Origin: an uncultured Collinsella sp.
Lineage (GTDB): Bacteria; Actinomycetota; Coriobacteriia; Coriobacteriales; Coriobacteriaceae
Direction of reading: 5' to 3'
Assembly: GCA_900752475.1 (NCBI GenBank)
Contig: CAADVJ010000121.1
Coordinates: 1-9,096, forward strand
Length of the DNA stretch: 9,096 nucleotides
Position numbers and translations under genes: made by a program. The notes beneath the pieces are model-generated. The model saw only the letters and a list, made by a program, of their open reading frames with translations, was not told the DNA's origin and searched no databases. Below, one piece after another: positions 6,701 through 9,096 of this stretch (positions are counted from its first letter, which is position 1; each line of letters starts with the position of its first letter).

Positions 6701-6833
6701 CGCGGGTTGGACCGAGAACTCCATGTTTCTCGTGGGTGCCGGTCTCATGCTTCTGGGCGGCATCGCCGCGGGAGCGTATTGGTTCGCTACAAAGCGCCGC
6801 CAGGACGACCCGTCCGATGGCGCTGGTAGATAG
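3765..6833 (+). CDS. LPLTG-anchored pilus tip adhesin, choice-of-anchor A head with SpaA and FctA-like domains
   Basis: This is a 1022-residue secreted surface protein, probably the pilus tip. I start at GTG 3765: GGGGTG (3753-3758) lies upstream and the product opens with a signal peptide (KK, hydrophobic core, cleavage near ASA31). The open frame back to 3639 would bury that signal. Residues about 32-530 resemble the choice-of-anchor A domain, with an early VGRDMYIGG and the late GSILVPNG (467-474). Next come two SpaA-like domains, WSKVD (K538) with E-box E616 and WAKVE (K678) with E-box E747, then an FctA-like domain with K804, E891 and N968 as the likely isopeptide triad. It ends in LPLTG (975-979), a membrane helix and a KRR-containing tail. 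Cys 277, 293, 310 and 793 could form disulfides. The pilin gene follows after 39 nt. Ligand unknown; the collagen-type or glycan role of related tips cannot be assumed. Confidence 0.88.
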   Translation: MKKFAACSFMATVLVASTLLSPFSAATSASAATTVNKGIYKPTPIGIGTNIDVSTPDPGVATYVGRDMYIGGKPSNTKTLDASNAPAGSYAAEAEGLTVVRGKLAMNPLKESWPYEGIGAGFRFGTVGFGSQFRPVDGSTVLAVAGIDSAITNMSVGYSGDLPGKTTVGAWNKGAWVGKARTADSAGYDYTAKIAGPITYWNTNNGRQSVVKTQGYWYAGENAQDSTLFNQVNFLKDINGKDYSNYSGETGYLNTLSNQLNSFAKTGKVSYGVAPACDKDNRYIINKYNKTDCSYGLVFDGSYKTINEDCADTSLNGKQFKNSERLITFKGDNTSMQQVFTIDASQLSNTYNNEYYRGVDFAFEDIPEGASVVVNVTGSSNIEFHNGWRFWWNGIEISRGYETQYSGKALGEAYATASQSIMWNFVDTQSLTIRGGIAGEDRADWEYDGATTGAKWTDDDPAAAMIGSILVPNGSFDDHVTTNGRVYAGADFSMNSPKVAAAFGEGNSASVIDMDQERHNFPWSGSYTPDGSSIAWSKVDAADGTKLLPGSSWTIYGTVKDAKNGTGPIVTVTDGAANDYASTDGKLQFNYLNQKADPSKEISDSNPAFTYYIKEETAPEGYQVSDKIYYATMNNAGESVNYVQGYVDENGNEVPFTPSNTTGAIANTKITGTVSWAKVEKDDAEHTPLAGSEWKLEKLGADGLTEAQSWTVSDQSTPSETTWADTDAKDGKFTLADLLPGTYTLTETQAPFGYELNKNTYKFTVDSTSGSITWIENERPNIVDGITYISDSCSVTSVKIPVIKSVRNTDWPKDSSGKYVAFDFSIEATGPNKDSAPMPDSKTISVAPADSTKVNDIEASFGEISFSKEYLATNDASNPTGAKTYTYTVKEVAPDADAIDKLRYSKAEYQVAVTVKAVLDEKTGKYSGLTTSTTVTQVKDDMGNVLSPDTVIGTADAPNAIPASTFTNVKVLTDLPLTGAGWTENSMFLVGAGLMLLGGIAAGAYWFATKRRQDDPSDGAGR

Positions 6834-6872
6834 ATGTTTATGAATGTCGGGCTCATTTCTGAAAGGGGAATC

Positions 6873-8645
6873 ATGAACCGATTCGTACAAAAGCTGATCG
6901 CCGGCGCTGCTGCCGTAGCGATCGCCGTAACCGGCCTGGTGGGCGCCGCGCCCGTGGCCAAGGCTGCGGATTCCACCTACAGCATTACGATCAACAAACA
7001 GTCGGCGGATGCTGCCGATCACAAGTTCAACGGCTGGCAGCTTGCCGAGCTGAAGGACGTTGTTGTTAACAACAAGTCGATTGCCTATACGATTGATACC
7101 ACCGATGCGCTCGTGAGCACCATCGAGAGCGCGATGGACTTCAATGCTGTCATTGATGAGACGGGCAATGCCCAGAACGTGCTTACTGTCTACAAGCAGG
7201 ACAAGAACTATTTTGTGTCCGAGGGTAACACGTCGAATAATCCTATGGGCTTCTTGATCATGCGGGTGTTTAGCAATAGCGGAACCCCTAACCTCTCCCC
7301 GTCTTGGAACAACGATGCCGCGCTGCGCACTTTTGCCCAGAACCTCGAGGACAAGACCTTCCCCGGCACTTCTGCTGCAACCGAGTTCACCACGTCTACG
7401 GCCGACAACGCCAATGTGAAAACCTTTAGCGTCCCGGGTATCTGGTTCCTGAAGGACGTTACCAGTCCCGCTGCTGACAAGGAGTCCTTCTCACTGCCCA
7501 TCGTTACGCCGACGAGCATTGCGGGCACCGATATCGATGGCACCGTTACTGTGAAGAACGTGATTCCGACTATCTCCAAGCATCTCGCCAATGCTGACGG
7601 TACCTACAACAATGAGCCGTCTTTCTCCGTGGGCGACACCGTGTACTACACGCTTGAGACTACCGTTCCGTACTACACCGGCTATTCGACCAATCGTGTG
7701 TTCAAGATCAAAGACACTGCTAGTTCTGCCATTTCTTCGGTTGTCGATGGCACCGCCATGGGCGTAAAGGTTGAACGGCTCATGGTTGGAGACGTCGCTC
7801 TTAAGGCGGGTACCGACTACAGTGTTTCCTATGCCCCCACTACTGATACCGATGAAAAGTACACCAATGGTGTAGATACCGTCATCGACCTTGGTAAATA
7901 CGTGAACCAGAGTGAGGGTGCTACTAATCTGAACGAGGGCGCAAAGGTGACCGTACTGGTGAGTGCCACTCTTGATGTCGATGCCAAGCTCTCTGACCCA
8001 ACCAACATCAAGGGCAACCCCAACAAGGACTCACTCACCTGGTCGCACAACCCCAACAACACCTCCGATGAGCAGACCATTCCTGGTAACGAGGTGAATG
8101 TCTACTCTTATAAGTTCAACATCGAGAAGACCGCCAAGGACATGACCACTAAGCTCTCGGGTGCTAAGTTCACTATCAAGGCGGGAAACAGCTATCTCGG
8201 TTACGAGAACGGCGCATGGAAGATCCTGACTACGACTCCGACTAAGGATACTCAGGGTGGTGCCGAAGCTGGCGTGTTCACCACCGATACCGAGGGCGTC
8301 ATCAACTTCGATGGTCTCGACGCTGGCACGTATGAGATTGAGGAGATCGTTCCCCCCAATGATTACACCGCCGTCTCCCTGCCGAAGTTCAACTTTACGG
8401 TATCCGCTACGGTGAATGCCAACGATCCCGAGGGCCAGAAGACCATCACTGCTGTCTCTTATGCCAAGGACGCTACCGATCCTCGCGTCTCCGTTGAGAA
8501 CTCGACCATCAAGATTTGGAACGCCAAGAACCTCACCGAGCTGCCCTTGACCGGTGACCTGGGCATCAAGGTTTTCATCACCGTGGGCGTGCTGCTCATG
8601 GCTGCTGGCGCCGCCTTTGCCCTGAGTGCACGTATGCGCTCTTAA
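6873..8645 (+). CDS. Major (shaft) pilin, isopeptide-forming fimbrial protein with LPLTG anchor
   Basis: This is a 590-residue pilus backbone subunit of the SpaH/FimP/FimA type, polymerised outside the cell by a class C sortase that joins the LPLTG threonine of one subunit to a lysine of the next. ATG 6873 is chosen because GAAAGGGG (6861-6868) is 4 nt upstream; it opens a signal peptide ending AKA/AD. Domain order: an N-terminal domain to about residue 225; TVTVKN with K228, the likely cross-linking lysine; a D2 isopeptide domain starting IPTISK (K236); a C-terminal SpaA/Cna-B-like domain (KFNIEKTAKD onward) with the E-box YEIEEIVPPNDY (E491); then LPLTG (557-561), a membrane helix and a short RMRS tail. 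The usual WxxxVxVYPK pilin motif is reduced: no Trp and no YP. The gene follows the adhesin after 39 nt and should share its transcript. Confidence 0.9.
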   Translation: MNRFVQKLIAGAAAVAIAVTGLVGAAPVAKAADSTYSITINKQSADAADHKFNGWQLAELKDVVVNNKSIAYTIDTTDALVSTIESAMDFNAVIDETGNAQNVLTVYKQDKNYFVSEGNTSNNPMGFLIMRVFSNSGTPNLSPSWNNDAALRTFAQNLEDKTFPGTSAATEFTTSTADNANVKTFSVPGIWFLKDVTSPAADKESFSLPIVTPTSIAGTDIDGTVTVKNVIPTISKHLANADGTYNNEPSFSVGDTVYYTLETTVPYYTGYSTNRVFKIKDTASSAISSVVDGTAMGVKVERLMVGDVALKAGTDYSVSYAPTTDTDEKYTNGVDTVIDLGKYVNQSEGATNLNEGAKVTVLVSATLDVDAKLSDPTNIKGNPNKDSLTWSHNPNNTSDEQTIPGNEVNVYSYKFNIEKTAKDMTTKLSGAKFTIKAGNSYLGYENGAWKILTTTPTKDTQGGAEAGVFTTDTEGVINFDGLDAGTYEIEEIVPPNDYTAVSLPKFNFTVSATVNANDPEGQKTITAVSYAKDATDPRVSVENSTIKIWNAKNLTELPLTGDLGIKVFITVGVLLMAAGAAFALSARMRS

Positions 8646-8661
8646 TTCCCTAGCTTGATGA

Positions 8662-8709
8662 CGCGGCGAGCGGGCGATCGTCGTCTCCTATCAGCGCCCG
8701 TGCGCCGCG
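8662..8709 (+). promoter_or_regulatory. GC-rich hairpin 1 between pilin and sortase
   Basis: CGCGGCG-AG-CGGGCG (8662-8676) pairs with CGCCCG-TG-CGCCGCG (8695-8709): 13 Watson-Crick pairs, one G:U pair and one A/G mismatch, with an 18-nt loop. It starts 16 bp after the pilin stop. No T-run follows, so it is more likely an mRNA 3'-end stabiliser or partial attenuator than a full terminator, letting pilin mRNA outnumber sortase mRNA. Confidence 0.55.
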
Positions 8710-8732
8710 TTCTCACATTCCCTTTCGCCGCA

Positions 8733-8760
8733 CCCCGTCGCGCTTGGACCCGCGGCGGGG
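8733..8760 (+). promoter_or_regulatory. GC-rich hairpin 2 between pilin and sortase
   Basis: CCCCGTCGCG (8733-8742) pairs with CGCGGCGGGG (8751-8760): ten pairs, one of them T8738:G8755 (G:U in RNA), with an 8-nt loop. It lies 50 bp before the sortase start and leaves the GGAGGTG ribosome-binding site (8798-8804) free. Together with the first hairpin it fills most of the 165-bp gap, in which I see no promoter. Confidence 0.55.
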
Positions 8761-8810
8761 CGTGGTGCATTAACCGTGTCCTCGCACCCACACCCCCGGA
8801 GGTGAACCAC

Positions 8811-9096
8811 ATGAAGGCAATCAAGCCCGTATCGACGATGCGCACGCCGAGCGTCGGTTCGAACCCGGCTTCCCCCAGCCGACGTAAACCGCCCCTCGCC
8901 CTGCGCCTGCTTTCCCTTCTGTGCTTTGTCGCCGGCTTTGTTATCGTGGCCACGCCCCTCGCCCTGCGCGCCATGTCCCAGGCCGAGCAGACGGCCGCAG
9001 TTACCGCGGCCGCCAACACGGTTGATGGCTGGCCCTATCCGAAGGCGGAGGAGGCCCTCGCGGCCGCGCGCGCCTACAACGAGCAGTTGGCCGCCG
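8811..9096 (+). CDS. Class C (pilin) sortase, 3' end cut by window
   Basis: Only the first 95 codons are visible and the frame is open to the window edge. ATG 8811 has a near-perfect ribosome-binding site, GGAGGTGA (8798-8805), 5 nt upstream. The N-terminus is basic and proline-rich (RRKPP), followed by a strong membrane segment (about residues 32-54) and an extracytoplasmic helix ending AAARAYNEQLAA. The A-R-x-Y-N-x-x-L pattern just after the first membrane segment is typical of class C sortases, which polymerise pilins. The catalytic His, Cys and Arg and the lid motif lie beyond the window, so activity cannot be judged. The position directly after the shaft pilin matches pilus loci such as Actinomyces fimP-srtC1 and fimA-srtC2. 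It probably polymerises the pilin at 6873-8645 and adds the adhesin at the tip. Confidence 0.82.
   Translation, partial: MKAIKPVSTMRTPSVGSNPASPSRRKPPLALRLLSLLCFVAGFVIVATPLALRAMSQAEQTAAVTAAANTVDGWPYPKAEEALAAARAYNEQLAA

Noticed and set aside
5241..7022. Long open frame on the - strand (593 codons) opposite the adhesin
   Set aside because: It is antisense to a protein with clear signal peptide, domain motifs and LPLTG anchor. The translation is rich in Arg, Gly and Val with no recognisable domain, as expected of a mirror frame in GC-rich DNA.
1..9096. CRISPR array, tRNA or rRNA genes, phage or integrase sequences
   Set aside because: No regularly spaced direct repeats, no cloverleaf-like or rRNA-like segments and no integrase or transposase motifs were seen on either strand.

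Overview
The window looks like chromosome from a GC-rich, gut-type actinobacterium of the class Coriobacteriia. Collinsella or a close relative is my best guess; it rests on the GC-rich codon use, the two-protein sortase pilus with LPLTG anchors and the hairpin-rich intergenic gaps, not on a database match. The left third (1-3120) is GC-rich backbone DNA. The right part (3120-9096) is a sortase-assembled pilus locus behind an AT-rich control region.

Layout: (1) 1-486, the 3' part of mobB (molybdenum cofactor guanylation), followed by two hairpins, the second with a T-run. (2) 752-2038, a 12-helix MFS transporter gene split by an in-frame amber codon at 1763-1765; a 65-bp long inverted repeat begins on its stop codon. 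(3) 2251-3072, a Cof-type HAD phosphatase. The gaps after mobB, the MFS gene and the HAD gene carry copies of one hairpin family with a GGG(G)AC[A/T]GGT-like core, probably REP-like elements. (4) 3119-3577, AT-rich DNA without a gene, holding a candidate promoter and several inverted repeats. (5) 3578-3768, a short signal-peptide leader ORF broken by one base at a T6 tract; in its restored frame its stop overlaps the adhesin start (GTGA). (6) 3765-6833, a 1022-residue LPLTG adhesin: choice-of-anchor A type head, two SpaA-like domains, one FctA-like isopeptide domain. (7) 6873-8645, a 590-residue LPLTG major pilin. (8) 8646-8810, a spacer with two GC-rich hairpins. (9) 8811-9096, the start of a class C (pilin) sortase, cut by the window edge.

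The pilus genes follow the tip adhesin - shaft pilin - dedicated sortase order known from Actinomyces type 1 and type 2 fimbriae. The sortase would cross-link the shaft pilin and cap the fibre with the adhesin; a housekeeping sortase encoded elsewhere would attach it to the wall. The most interesting point is the leader ORF. Tract lengths of T5, T6 or T7 would respectively fuse it to the adhesin, truncate it about 100 nt short, or couple it to the adhesin by a 4-nt overlap. That is a plausible length-dependent switch for pilus expression, but a single-base sequencing error or gene decay would look the same here.
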